Source: Flavobacteriia bacterium (GTDB lineage: Bacteria > Bacteroidota > Bacteroidia > Flavobacteriales > Schleiferiaceae). From it: 64,000 nucleotides of DNA. Below the pieces are notes generated by a model. That model was given only the letters and a program-made list of their open reading frames with translations. It searched no databases and was not told the origin of the DNA. Shown here one piece after another: positions 33,185 through 42,048 of the stretch. The position numbers and the translations under genes were made by a program. How positions within the stretch are numbered: the stretch's first letter is position 1; the number at the start of each line of letters is the position of its first letter. The stretch covers positions 1-64,000 of the forward strand of contig JABXHW010000021.1 of assembly GCA_013373425.1 (NCBI GenBank), given 5' to 3'.

Positions 33185-34283
33185 GAATGGTCTGTTCAAT
33201 GTTCTTCCAAAGTACTTCAGCCGATTTGTCCCAGTTGAAGAATTTGGCGCGGTCAAGTCCTTTTTGAACCCACTTCTCGCGATTTTCCGAAACCTCAATT
33301 TTTTGCATTTCATCCGCCCAAGCATCGGTGTCGTGTGGAGATAATAGGATTCCTCCAGAACCTACGATTTCAGGCATGCAGGATGCATTGGAAGAAATAA
33401 CGGGGGTTCCTGCCGACATTGCTTCAATGAGTGGAATTCCAAATCCTTCAAAAAGACTCGGGAAGAGAAGAGCCGATGAGTTAGAAAGTATAGCGTTGAG
33501 CTCTTCGCCTTGACGGCGGCCCACGAAGTGAATTTTATCGGTATAAGGCGACTCTTCCAATACTCGGTCGAGCTCCTCGTCATTGTGCATATGAGTGCCA
33601 ACAAGAACTAATTCCGATATTCCGCCTTGCAGACGATACTTGGAAAAAGCGCGAAGGGCCGTTGAAAGGTTCTTTCGCGGGTTGATTGCGCCGAGGCATA
33701 CAAAGTAAGAACCTCTAATTCCTTCTAAATGATGTGGCGCAGAAGTGGGCGTGTAGTTACTTTGGGGAGCATTGTAAACGATGTCCATTTTTGAAGCGGG
33801 GACACCCCATGTCCTTTGGACGTCTTCCATGGTGGTTCTACTCACGCACACAATTCGATTCGCCAACCTCGCGTACTGAACCATGTGCTTCTGGTACCAT
33901 TCCGCTACATGTTTTGGAATCCATTCCGGATGATGCTCGAAGTTGAGATCGTGAACAGTGATTAACTGCTTGCCCTTCCATCCTTTGGCAGCCATTCCGT
34001 CTGGAGAGAAGTAGAGGTCCGGCTTTATTCGTTTCAGTCGACGCGGTACAGCAACGTGATTCCAAAACGACCAGAGGCGAGGATGTCTCGCAGAAGGAAT
34101 GACGCGGTGAAATCTCACGTTTTCGCCATACTTGAAACTAGGGTCGGGCTTTCTGTCGAAAATGAAATGAAACTCCACATCGGGGTGGTTTTCCACCAAC
34201 CGCTTGAGGAGAGAATGGGTGTACCATCCCATGCCTTCCAAGCTGTCCTTCAGTAACCAACGCGTATTTACTGCGATTCTCAT
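33174..34283 (-). CDS. GT4-family glycosyltransferase
   Basis: 369 residues of GT-B fold. The C-terminal half has GAINPRKNLSTALRAF and the donor-binding segment PSLFEGFGIPLIEAMSAGT with the E-x7-E pattern, followed by GTPVISSNASCMPEIVG. It probably adds a sugar to a surface polysaccharide or lipid-linked oligosaccharide. It is transcribed divergently from the flippase and polymerase genes, and a -7 box 4 nt before the ATG suggests a leaderless transcript. It overlaps rnhB at its 3' end. Donor and acceptor are unknown. Confidence 0.9.
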   Translation of the reverse strand: MRIAVNTRWLLKDSLEGMGWYTHSLLKRLVENHPDVEFHFIFDRKPDPSFKYGENVRFHRVIPSARHPRLWSFWNHVAVPRRLKRIKPDLYFSPDGMAAKGWKGKQLITVHDLNFEHHPEWIPKHVAEWYQKHMVQYARLANRIVCVSRTTMEDVQRTWGVPASKMDIVYNAPQSNYTPTSAPHHLEGIRGSYFVCLGAINPRKNLSTALRAFSKYRLQGGISELVLVGTHMHNDEELDRVLEESPYTDKIHFVGRRQGEELNAILSNSSALLFPSLFEGFGIPLIEAMSAGTPVISSNASCMPEIVGSGGILLSPHDTDAWADEMQKIEVSENREKWVQKGLDRAKFFNWDKSAEVLWKNIEQTIHGS

Positions 34284-34287
34284 CGTT

Positions 34288-34295
34288 CAAAAGTA
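34288..34295 (-). promoter_or_regulatory. -7 element TACTTTTG 4 nt before the glycosyltransferase ATG
   Basis: Exact TAnnTTTG on the minus strand with only AACG between it and the ATG. Transcription would start at or next to the start codon. Its divergent partner for the flippase is at 34331-34338. Confidence 0.5.
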
Positions 34296-34330
34296 TTAAA
34301 ATCTCGTTCCCGTCGTTTGGTCGCTATCCT

Positions 34331-34338
34331 TACTTTTG
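34331..34338 (+). promoter_or_regulatory. -7 element TACTTTTG 6 nt before the flippase ATG
   Basis: Exact TAnnTTTG, with TTTCGG between it and the ATG at 34345, so the predicted transcript is leaderless or nearly so. A TTTG at 34316-34319 is too close to serve as a normal -33 box. Confidence 0.5.
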
Positions 34339-34344
34339 TTTCGG

Positions 34345-35694
34345 ATGAACGACAAGATCAAGAAGCGCGTGGCGCAGCTTTCGGAAGACGGGCGATTGAT
34401 GGAATTGCTCCGAGGCTCTAGTTTCGTGCTGCTCTTTAAAATCTTGGGAGCCCTGAGCGGTTATGCGTTTACGATTCTGGTTTTTCGTTGGGCAGGTAAA
34501 GGAGGGTATGGAGTTTTTGAGCTTGCCTTCACAGCACTTACATTAATCACAGTTCTTGCTCGACTCGGGCTCGAAAGCGCCATAGTCAAGTATATATCCG
34601 GTTACATGGTGACCAAGGAATATGGTAAAGCAGTCCGGATCTATCAGTTTTCATTCTGGATAATTCTCGCTTTAAGCATTGCCTTAGGTGCTGGGCTGTT
34701 CTTTTTTGCTACGCCCTTGTCTTCGTTTTTCGACGGTCAGGATTTGAGTGAGGCATTCCAATGGGCTGCCTTAGCAATCCCTGCCTATTCCATATTACAG
34801 CTCAATGGCGAAACGCTCAGAGGACTGAAGAGAATGAAAGAGTTCTCTTATTTACAGAATGGCACGCTCATGCTAATGGCAACCATGGTTTTTTGGTTAT
34901 GGTTTGATAGAGATTTAGCGAATGGTGTAGCGGCTGTGAAGGCTTATGTTGGAGCGGTGTATTTCTTGACGATTTTCAGTTTCTATTACCTGAGGACGGC
35001 CTATGTGAAAGATCTGGGATCGCCTGCAATATTACCGGTCGGTAGAAGAGGGGTTATTTCTTCTGCAATCCCAATGATGATATCCGGAAGTATGTTCTTG
35101 GTGATGAGCTGGACGGATACCTTGATGATTGGTCACTTTATGACCGATGCCGATGTGGGACTCTATCGATTTGTATTCAAGATGGCTACATTAATCACCT
35201 TCGCTCAGTTTGCCATCAATAGTATTGTTGCTCCTATGATTAGCGGCTTTATGGCCGACAAGAATATTCCAGGGTTAAGAAGAATTATCCATCAGATTGG
35301 ATTGATAAACTTGGTGATGAGCCTACCCATCTTCCTCATTTTTGCACTCTTTCCTGAGTGGATTTTAAATACAGCGGGAGATGGTGATATGAGCGACGGC
35401 GTGACCGTTTTTGTCATCTTGGCAATAGGTCAAGTTGTGAACGCGTTATGTGGACCAGTGATGTACACTCTCAATATGTCTGGCCACGAGAAGGTAAGCC
35501 AGAGAATTATGCTCTGGACGGCCACCTTGAACTTGGTGGCAAACTTGCTCCTTATTCCAAGGTATGGGATTTTGGGAGCCGCCGTTGCAACCACTGTATC
35601 TATGATGATATGGAATATCGTTGCAAGCTTTAAGGTGTATCAATTTTTCCAGGTAGTAACATTGCCAATACCATGGAAGTGGAGAAGAAAGTAA
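34345..35694 (+). CDS. Polysaccharide flippase (Wzx/MATE-like, MurJ-fold)
   Basis: 449 residues with about 12-14 membrane helices. LVFRWAGKGGYGVFELAFT near the N-terminus and MISGSMFLVMSWTDTLMIGHFMTDADVGLY in the middle (given here as a landmark) are typical of Wzx-type lipid-linked oligosaccharide flippases. It would flip repeat units across the inner membrane. It starts a five-gene surface-polysaccharide run and overlaps the sulfotransferase gene by 22 nt. An earlier in-frame TTG (34336) overlaps the -7 element, so the ATG is preferred. Confidence 0.85.
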   Translation: MNDKIKKRVAQLSEDGRLMELLRGSSFVLLFKILGALSGYAFTILVFRWAGKGGYGVFELAFTALTLITVLARLGLESAIVKYISGYMVTKEYGKAVRIYQFSFWIILALSIALGAGLFFFATPLSSFFDGQDLSEAFQWAALAIPAYSILQLNGETLRGLKRMKEFSYLQNGTLMLMATMVFWLWFDRDLANGVAAVKAYVGAVYFLTIFSFYYLRTAYVKDLGSPAILPVGRRGVISSAIPMMISGSMFLVMSWTDTLMIGHFMTDADVGLYRFVFKMATLITFAQFAINSIVAPMISGFMADKNIPGLRRIIHQIGLINLVMSLPIFLIFALFPEWILNTAGDGDMSDGVTVFVILAIGQVVNALCGPVMYTLNMSGHEKVSQRIMLWTATLNLVANLLLIPRYGILGAAVATTVSMMIWNIVASFKVYQFFQVVTLPIPWKWRRK

Positions 35695-36614
35695 AAGGGA
35701 ATAGAGTGTTCTTGATCGGTGCCGCAAAATGCGGCACTACGACAGTCGACCAAATGCTTCGACAGCATCCGCAGGTCTTTATGAGTCCGATTAAAGAGCC
35801 CAACTATTTCTCCACCGATATCAATCCGGCGAAATTCCGACCATTATATAAGGAGCAATCGCTTCACGACTTAGAAGCTTATTTCAAAGAAAGCCCGCTC
35901 CCAGAATTGCATTTGGACTTCGTTCGAGAAGCGAGACATTATGAACTGCTCTTCGCAGGTGCAAATGGAGCTGCCTGGTTAGGGGAGAGTAGTACCTCTT
36001 ACCTAGTCAGTGAGGAGGCGCCACAAAACATTGCCGGCACTTTCCCGGATGCCAAATACGTCGTGTGCTTGAGGAATCCCGTTCATCGTCTGATTTCACA
36101 CTTGAAGATGGCTCTTCAAGGCGGAAACGTCTCTGAAGTAAGCGATGAAATGATTGAAGTGGATTGGTCTCGGCCAGATGCGGCGTGGGGCGTGAGCGAA
36201 ATGTTCTTGGAGTTAGGATTGTATGGACAGCAGCTCGAACGCTGGTTCGGCCACGTCCCCAAGGAGCAATTTCACATCGTGTTCTTCGAAGACTTGATTG
36301 ACAATCAACAAAAAGTGTTCGAGGACCTCTGTGCTTTTTTGAATGTTTCGATATTTGCGCTCGAATCGACCGTGCATGCAAATGCAAGCGGAGTTCCTCG
36401 ATTCCCTAAGCTAAATGCTTACTTGAAAGGTTCTAAGCGAGTAAAGGGATTGAAAGATAAGATGCCCGAGAAATGGGTGAATCGAATCAAAGCACAATGG
36501 CACGACGATTCTGCTGAAATAGACATTGATGAGACGCGATGGCGCGCGTTCTATAAGGAGGATATTGAAAAGCTTGAATCCTTACTGAGCCGTTCGCTGG
36601 AGCACTGGAAATAA
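35673..36614 (+). CDS. Sulfotransferase (PAPS-dependent)
   Basis: 313 residues. The 5'-phosphosulfate loop is FLIGAAKCGTTTVDQML (about 13-29) and the 3'-phosphate motif is VVCLRNPVHRLISHLKMAL, both typical of Sulfotransfer_1 and heparan-type enzymes. It transfers sulfate from PAPS, here probably to a sugar of the polysaccharide assembled by its neighbours, though lipid or small-molecule acceptors are possible. The gene starts within the flippase gene, indicating one transcript. Sulfated surface glycans fit a marine organism. Confidence 0.88.
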   Translation: MEVEKKVKGNRVFLIGAAKCGTTTVDQMLRQHPQVFMSPIKEPNYFSTDINPAKFRPLYKEQSLHDLEAYFKESPLPELHLDFVREARHYELLFAGANGAAWLGESSTSYLVSEEAPQNIAGTFPDAKYVVCLRNPVHRLISHLKMALQGGNVSEVSDEMIEVDWSRPDAAWGVSEMFLELGLYGQQLERWFGHVPKEQFHIVFFEDLIDNQQKVFEDLCAFLNVSIFALESTVHANASGVPRFPKLNAYLKGSKRVKGLKDKMPEKWVNRIKAQWHDDSAEIDIDETRWRAFYKEDIEKLESLLSRSLEHWK

Positions 36615-36631
36615 AGACGACAACTACACCT

Positions 36632-37645
36632 ATGGAGTATCAATCTACCAATCTACTTACGTTTCTGTACAAGTGGCGTAAGCCCTTGATTATCCTTCCA
36701 CTCGTTTCGGCGATTGCTGCAGCGATATTATCAGGACCATCATTCATCACTCCGAAATACCAGTCGACTGTGGTAGTTTACGCGACCACTACGAACTCTA
36801 TTTCTAAAGCGATTCTTCCACAAACGGGTTTTGCGGATGAGGATGTCTTGGAGTTTGGTGATGAAGAACGCGCCGAGCAACTGCTCCAAATTTTGAATAC
36901 AGATGAGATTCGCGATTCCATTGTTGTCAAGTACAACTTGATGGAGCACTACGATATCGATCCTGAATCTCCTTACAAGCGCACTGAGCTTCGCGAGACT
37001 TTCTCAGACAATGTTGAGTTCAGAAGAACTGAATTCTCTTCTGTTGAGATTTCTGTTCTCGATGAAGATCCACAAATGGCTGCGGATATCGCCAATGATA
37101 TTAGTCGATTGTTGAATATGGTGAAAAACCGCATTCAACGCGAGCGTGCAGGCTTAGCATTGAACATTGTAGAAAACTCGTACAAGCAAATACGTGCGGA
37201 AGAGCGCAGCTTGGAAGATGCATTGAGAAAGCTCCGTGTAGAGAAAGGAGTTCACGATTACGAAGCACAAGCGGCTGTATACTCTGAGCAAATCGCCATG
37301 GCAACTGTTGAGCTTGGTCCTGATCATGCCAGAACACGCGCCTTGCGTGAGTCGTTGGACACTATCGCGAAATATGGCGGTCGATATGTTGATATGCGAG
37401 AGGAACTCCAGCTTTTGAAGGAGGAAGAAATCAAGATTAAGACAAAGTTGGATCAAGCGAGAGTGGATTTCAATCAATCCCTACCGGCTGCCTTCGAAAT
37501 CAACTCTGCATTCCCGGCTGAGAAGAAAACTTATCCTATTCGTTCGCTGATTGTTCTCATTTCTATGATGGGAACCTTCATCGCAACGCTTGTTATCATT
37601 CTTGTGGTTTCCGCATACAACGATGTGCGCAAGAAGGTATCGTGA
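36632..37645 (+). CDS. Wzz/PCP-family chain-length determinant-like protein
   Basis: 337 residues with membrane helices near both ends (about 18-36 and 308-330) and a large periplasmic region between, rich in coiled coil (about 160-290, for example IRAEERSLEDALRKLRVEKG). This is the Wzz/GumC layout of polysaccharide co-polymerases. No C-terminal tyrosine-kinase domain is present, and no separate kinase is seen nearby. It likely sets the chain length of the polymer made by the Wzy-like protein whose GTG overlaps its stop by 4 nt. Confidence 0.82.
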   Translation: MEYQSTNLLTFLYKWRKPLIILPLVSAIAAAILSGPSFITPKYQSTVVVYATTTNSISKAILPQTGFADEDVLEFGDEERAEQLLQILNTDEIRDSIVVKYNLMEHYDIDPESPYKRTELRETFSDNVEFRRTEFSSVEISVLDEDPQMAADIANDISRLLNMVKNRIQRERAGLALNIVENSYKQIRAEERSLEDALRKLRVEKGVHDYEAQAAVYSEQIAMATVELGPDHARTRALRESLDTIAKYGGRYVDMREELQLLKEEEIKIKTKLDQARVDFNQSLPAAFEINSAFPAEKKTYPIRSLIVLISMMGTFIATLVIILVVSAYNDVRKKVS

Positions 37646-39072
37646 GTAAACAGCTAACAAACGGGCTTATCTATGGAGGAGGAGTACTCTTTCTCCTGAT
37701 CAACGCTGTGGCCATCGTCACGGAGACCTATCTCTTGATGGCAGTCCCATTTGCCTTGGCGGCAGTCGCGGCAGCCTTCCTGCATCTGGATAAGCTCATG
37801 TTCTTTGTTGTTTTTGCTACACCACTTTCAGTTACCATCACCGATAAATCCTTTAATCTCGGGCTAAGCCTTCCCACAGAGCCGCTCTTGGCCGGGATTA
37901 CTGCCTTGCTCTTTTTTCGATTTATACAAAAGGGAGAGGTAGACCTAAAGGTGCTTCGTCACCCTATTACGGTTTCAATTTTAGCTACCATTACCTGGAT
38001 GGTCATTACCACTATATACAGTGAGCGTCCAGATGTGTCTATTAAATATGTTGTAGCTCGAATCTGGTTTGTTGTTCCATTCTTCTATGTCTTATCGCAG
38101 ATGTTCAAGAAAGAGCGGAACATTCGATTGTTTTATTGGCTGTTCTTGATTCCATTATGTGTCGCTGGATTGTACACCATGTATCAGCACGCTGGAAATG
38201 GCTTCTCAAAAGAATCATCTGTTTGGGTGATGTATCCATTGTTTAAGGAGCACACGAGTTACGGAGCCGTGCTAGCCATGTTCTTCCCCATCTCTGTTTA
38301 TCTCGTCTTGCGTAAGGCTGAGGTTTGGGTTCGAGCATCGGCGCTGTTCTTATTTGTGGTTCTTACAGCAGCCATCGTACTTTCATTTACCCGTGCTGCA
38401 TGGATCAGTATCGCTGGTGCGGGTGTAGTTTGGTTGTTGATCCGATATCGCGTCAATTTCACGGCTTTGGTAATTGCTGCTCTAATAGGATTGAGCATGC
38501 TTTATGGATACCGCGAACAGTTATTCATGAAGTTGGAGAAGAACGAGCAGGTTTCATCGGATGATATCGGTGAACACGTACAGTCGATTTCCAACGTGAG
38601 TACCGATGCGTCCAACTTGGAACGGATTAATCGCTGGACGTCTGCCTATAGAATGTGGAGTGAGCGTCCACATGTAGGGTGGGGGCCAGGTGTATATATG
38701 TTTGAATACGCTCCTTTTCAAAAGCCACACGAGAAAACCATTATTTCCACAAATGCAGGAAATAGGGGGAACGCGCACAGTGAATATATAGGTCCACTTG
38801 CCGAACAAGGGTGGCCAGGATTGTTGCTCGTCATCGTTTTTGTGACATTTTTGATGGTTTGGGGCATCCGCGCCTACCGTCGAGCTATCAATAATGACCT
38901 TGGATATTTGGCCATTTGTGCCACTTTAGGCCTTGTTACATATTTCACACACGGCTTTTTGAACAATTTTCTCGACATGGATAAGGCTGCCGCTCCTGTA
39001 TTTGGCTTTACCGCGGTCATCGTATCTATTGATCTGTTTTTCAGACATCCTAGCGGGTTGCGTCAACGTTAA
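37642..39072 (+). CDS. O-antigen ligase/polymerase (Wzy-like)
   Basis: 476 residues from a GTG start overlapping the Wzz-like stop. About 11-12 membrane helices surround one larger periplasmic loop (about 305-375) with RPHVGWGPGVYMFEYAP and NAHSEYIGPLAEQGWPGLLLV, the hallmark of Wzy_C/O-antigen ligase proteins. It either polymerises flipped repeat units or ligates glycan to lipid A core; with flippase and Wzz-like neighbours, polymerase is more likely. It is the last gene of the run. Confidence 0.87.
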   Translation: MSKQLTNGLIYGGGVLFLLINAVAIVTETYLLMAVPFALAAVAAAFLHLDKLMFFVVFATPLSVTITDKSFNLGLSLPTEPLLAGITALLFFRFIQKGEVDLKVLRHPITVSILATITWMVITTIYSERPDVSIKYVVARIWFVVPFFYVLSQMFKKERNIRLFYWLFLIPLCVAGLYTMYQHAGNGFSKESSVWVMYPLFKEHTSYGAVLAMFFPISVYLVLRKAEVWVRASALFLFVVLTAAIVLSFTRAAWISIAGAGVVWLLIRYRVNFTALVIAALIGLSMLYGYREQLFMKLEKNEQVSSDDIGEHVQSISNVSTDASNLERINRWTSAYRMWSERPHVGWGPGVYMFEYAPFQKPHEKTIISTNAGNRGNAHSEYIGPLAEQGWPGLLLVIVFVTFLMVWGIRAYRRAINNDLGYLAICATLGLVTYFTHGFLNNFLDMDKAAAPVFGFTAVIVSIDLFFRHPSGLRQR

Positions 39073-39212
39073 GTTAGGCATGCCCAAGGGTTATAAATGC
39101 ATCATAAGAGGGAATCTCTGTTGACATTTTAACGCTCTCTCTTGTCAAGATCGTTGCATTTGTAATTTTTTCTCCCCAATTTACGGTCACGTTTAACACA
39201 AAATTTACCTAC

Positions 39213-42035
39213 ATGAAAAGCAATGCTACACTGTTTAGTGTGCTGCTTTTGATGCTATTCTCGTTCGCTGGCTATGCCCAGACAAGCGTGAGTGGTATTG
39301 TAAAGTCAGCTGAGACGGGAGAACCCCTGCCGTCAGTTATGGTGACCGAGGTTGGTACCGACAATGTGGTGGCTACTAATTTTGACGGTGCTTTCGAGAT
39401 TTCCGTTGGAAGTAATGCCTCACTTGAATTCAAAGTCTTCGGTAGCGAGCCTAAAACGGTTGCTGTTGGGAACAATGACTTCCTAGTTGTAGAACTAGAA
39501 GTGAACTCCAGCACCATCGATGAAGTAGTTGTAACCGGTCAGGGTATCGGTATCAACAAGCGTCGTATCTCTACGACGATTTCTTCAATTGATGCTGCAG
39601 ACATCGAACGCTCACCAGCGGTTCAATTGGATCAGTTGATTCAATCAAAATTGCCAAATGCTCAGATTCGTTTGAGCTCGGGACAGCCTGGTACAGCGTC
39701 TATCATTCGATCAAGAGGTCCGGTTTCGGCCTTGATCAACACTACTCCGGTAATCTTTATCGATGGTGTTCGTGTGGACAACCTGAACTCTAACCCAGAA
39801 TTGGGTATTAGCTCTGGTGGTGCACAATCATCTGCAATTGCAGATATCCCGATGGAATCAATCGAGCGTATCGAGTACATTCCTGGTGGTGCAGCAACTA
39901 CACTATATGGTGCGGATGCGGCAAACGGTGTTCTTCAAATCTTTACCAAGCGCGGTAGCGGTGGTCAGAACACAGTGAACTTCGAAGCTCAAATCGGATC
40001 TATTCAAGGTACGACTGACTTCCTCAAGTTCGATCGTACAGCGGACGCTCTATTCGAGCCAGGTTTGATGCAGCAGTATCGAATCGGTTTCGGTGGCGGT
40101 ACTCGCAACTTCAACTACCAGTTTAGCGGTAGTATTTATGAAGACGATGGTTTCAATGACTTGAACACTCAAGTGCGCCGAAATCTTCGTCTTTCTGTTT
40201 TTTCACAGGTTAATACTCGTTTGAGCTACAGCGGTTCAGTTGCTTACTCAAACTTGGAGTTCAACCGTGATTACAACGCGAACACGTCTTATGCACGTTT
40301 CGGTAACTTGGAAGGTGGACAGTTTGGTGACATTGATGCAATGGACGATTCAACGTTCAATGCCTTGGTTGATCAGATTCGTCTCGAAGGTGAGTTGACC
40401 AACTTCACTGAGAACATCAACCGTTTCCAGTTCTCGAACAACTTTAAGTATAACATTACTTCAAACTTAGTTGCGGCACTAGACCTTGGTTTGGACTACC
40501 GTAACTCGACACAGCGTGAAGTTGGAACTAACGCGATGCAAATTGCGAAAGGTTTCTTCCCTGTAGGAACAACTGATCAAGGTTATATCATCGACTCTGA
40601 CCGTAATTTTGCGGTATTGTCTGGTAACTTGAATATTCAGCACACTGCTGAAGCAGGTGACTTCTCATTCTTGACGCTTGTAGGTGGTCAATTCTTCCGC
40701 CAGCAGGATGTGCAACAAGCAATTACTGCACTTCAAGTAGTTGATGGTTCAGTAAGCATTAACAACTCATCTAGTCAGCAGGCTGAAGATTTCTACTCTG
40801 TACTTACTTCTTATGGTATGTACGTAAACGAGAACATCGGTTTCAGAGATCGTTTCTTCTTGGATGTGGGTCTTCGTCTCGACGGAAACTCTGCATTTGG
40901 TGAGTCTGTAGGCTTGATTCCACTACCAAAGGTGGGAGCTTCTTACATTGTTTCTGAAGAGTCTTTCTGGAAGAACACTTTCAGCCAGAGCTCTTGGAGC
41001 ACATTGAAGCTTCGTGCTAACTACGGTCAGGCTTCTGTATTCCCAACAGCTTTCGCAAACTTGTTGACATTCGCAGCTCCTGCTTACCTAGGGTCATCTT
41101 CATTTGACTTTGACAATCCTGGTGATGACGAGTTGAGATCAGAAATTACTTCTACTTGGGAAGTTGGCGCTGACGTTGGATTCTTTAAGAACCGTGTATA
41201 CGGTGGTATTACTTATTACAACACCACTACTAACGGCGCACTCTTCACTCCACCAGCAAACCCATCTTCTGGACAGCGTTCACAACTACAGAACGTTGGT
41301 GAAATCAGCAACAAGGGTTGGGAGATCAGCTTGGGTGCTGAAGTGATTCGTACTGAAAAGCACCGCTTGTCTGTTAATGCAAGCTACAACTACAACGAGA
41401 ACGTAGTAGTATCTACTGGTGGTACTCCAGAATTCGCTGTTGGTGGATTTACATTCCTTGGTGCATTCGTTAAAGAAGGTCAGCCATTGGGTTACCTCCG
41501 CGGAACCCAGGGTACTATCAACGGTGACGGAACGGTAACATTTACTCAGAATGCATTCTTGGGTACGACTTTCGCTCCTACATTCGGTACTTTCTCAATG
41601 AGCTACACTTACGATAACAAGTTGACTGTGTCTGTTGCTGGTGACTATCAGCAAGGCGGTCAAGGTGTAAACGTTGATGACGTATTGCGCTTCTTCGGTG
41701 GCGTAAACGACGAAGGACGTCTTCCAGCTGAGGCAGTAGCTGAAGCAGGTAGCTTCTTTGACCTTGCAGGTTACTGGGTAGAGGATGCGAACTACGTTAA
41801 GATTCGTAACATCTCTGCAACTTACCAGCTTGGTGACTTGTTCGACGGAACTTTGACTCGTGCTTCTGTAGGAGTTAGCTTGATCAACCCACTCAACTTT
41901 GTATCTAGCTCATTCGACCCTGATGTAACAGGTGCGGGTATTGCTGATCAAGGTGGATTTGGTGGAGGTGGTTTCGCATTCGGAACCCAGTCTGCTCCAA
42001 GAATGTATGTATTGACTTTGAAATTCGGACTGTAA
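39213..42035 (+). CDS. SusC/RagA-type TonB-dependent outer-membrane receptor
   Basis: 940 residues: signal peptide (about 1-22, ending AGYAQ), a carboxypeptidase-regulatory-like beta domain (SVSGIVKSAETGEPLPSVMV), a plug domain (about 105-235, with SIIRSRGPVSALINTTPVIF and EYIPGGAATTLYGADAANGV) and a C-terminal 22-strand barrel ending in Phe-Gly-Leu. It imports a ligand captured by the SusD lipoprotein encoded 13 nt downstream, powered by TonB/ExbBD. The substrate is unknown: no glycoside hydrolase or sulfatase lies in the window. The promoter in 39073-39212 is unclear; TGCATTTG near 39150 is one mismatch from consensus. Confidence 0.93.
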   Translation: MKSNATLFSVLLLMLFSFAGYAQTSVSGIVKSAETGEPLPSVMVTEVGTDNVVATNFDGAFEISVGSNASLEFKVFGSEPKTVAVGNNDFLVVELEVNSSTIDEVVVTGQGIGINKRRISTTISSIDAADIERSPAVQLDQLIQSKLPNAQIRLSSGQPGTASIIRSRGPVSALINTTPVIFIDGVRVDNLNSNPELGISSGGAQSSAIADIPMESIERIEYIPGGAATTLYGADAANGVLQIFTKRGSGGQNTVNFEAQIGSIQGTTDFLKFDRTADALFEPGLMQQYRIGFGGGTRNFNYQFSGSIYEDDGFNDLNTQVRRNLRLSVFSQVNTRLSYSGSVAYSNLEFNRDYNANTSYARFGNLEGGQFGDIDAMDDSTFNALVDQIRLEGELTNFTENINRFQFSNNFKYNITSNLVAALDLGLDYRNSTQREVGTNAMQIAKGFFPVGTTDQGYIIDSDRNFAVLSGNLNIQHTAEAGDFSFLTLVGGQFFRQQDVQQAITALQVVDGSVSINNSSSQQAEDFYSVLTSYGMYVNENIGFRDRFFLDVGLRLDGNSAFGESVGLIPLPKVGASYIVSEESFWKNTFSQSSWSTLKLRANYGQASVFPTAFANLLTFAAPAYLGSSSFDFDNPGDDELRSEITSTWEVGADVGFFKNRVYGGITYYNTTTNGALFTPPANPSSGQRSQLQNVGEISNKGWEISLGAEVIRTEKHRLSVNASYNYNENVVVSTGGTPEFAVGGFTFLGAFVKEGQPLGYLRGTQGTINGDGTVTFTQNAFLGTTFAPTFGTFSMSYTYDNKLTVSVAGDYQQGGQGVNVDDVLRFFGGVNDEGRLPAEAVAEAGSFFDLAGYWVEDANYVKIRNISATYQLGDLFDGTLTRASVGVSLINPLNFVSSSFDPDVTGAGIADQGGFGGGGFAFGTQSAPRMYVLTLKFGL

Positions 42036-42048
42036 TACCACGTATCAT

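Noticed and set aside
39073-39212. A promoter with TTGACA and TGCATTTG before the SusC gene
   Set aside because: TGCATTTG has one mismatch from the -7 consensus and the TTGACA is not at a proper distance; the evidence was too weak to list as a feature.
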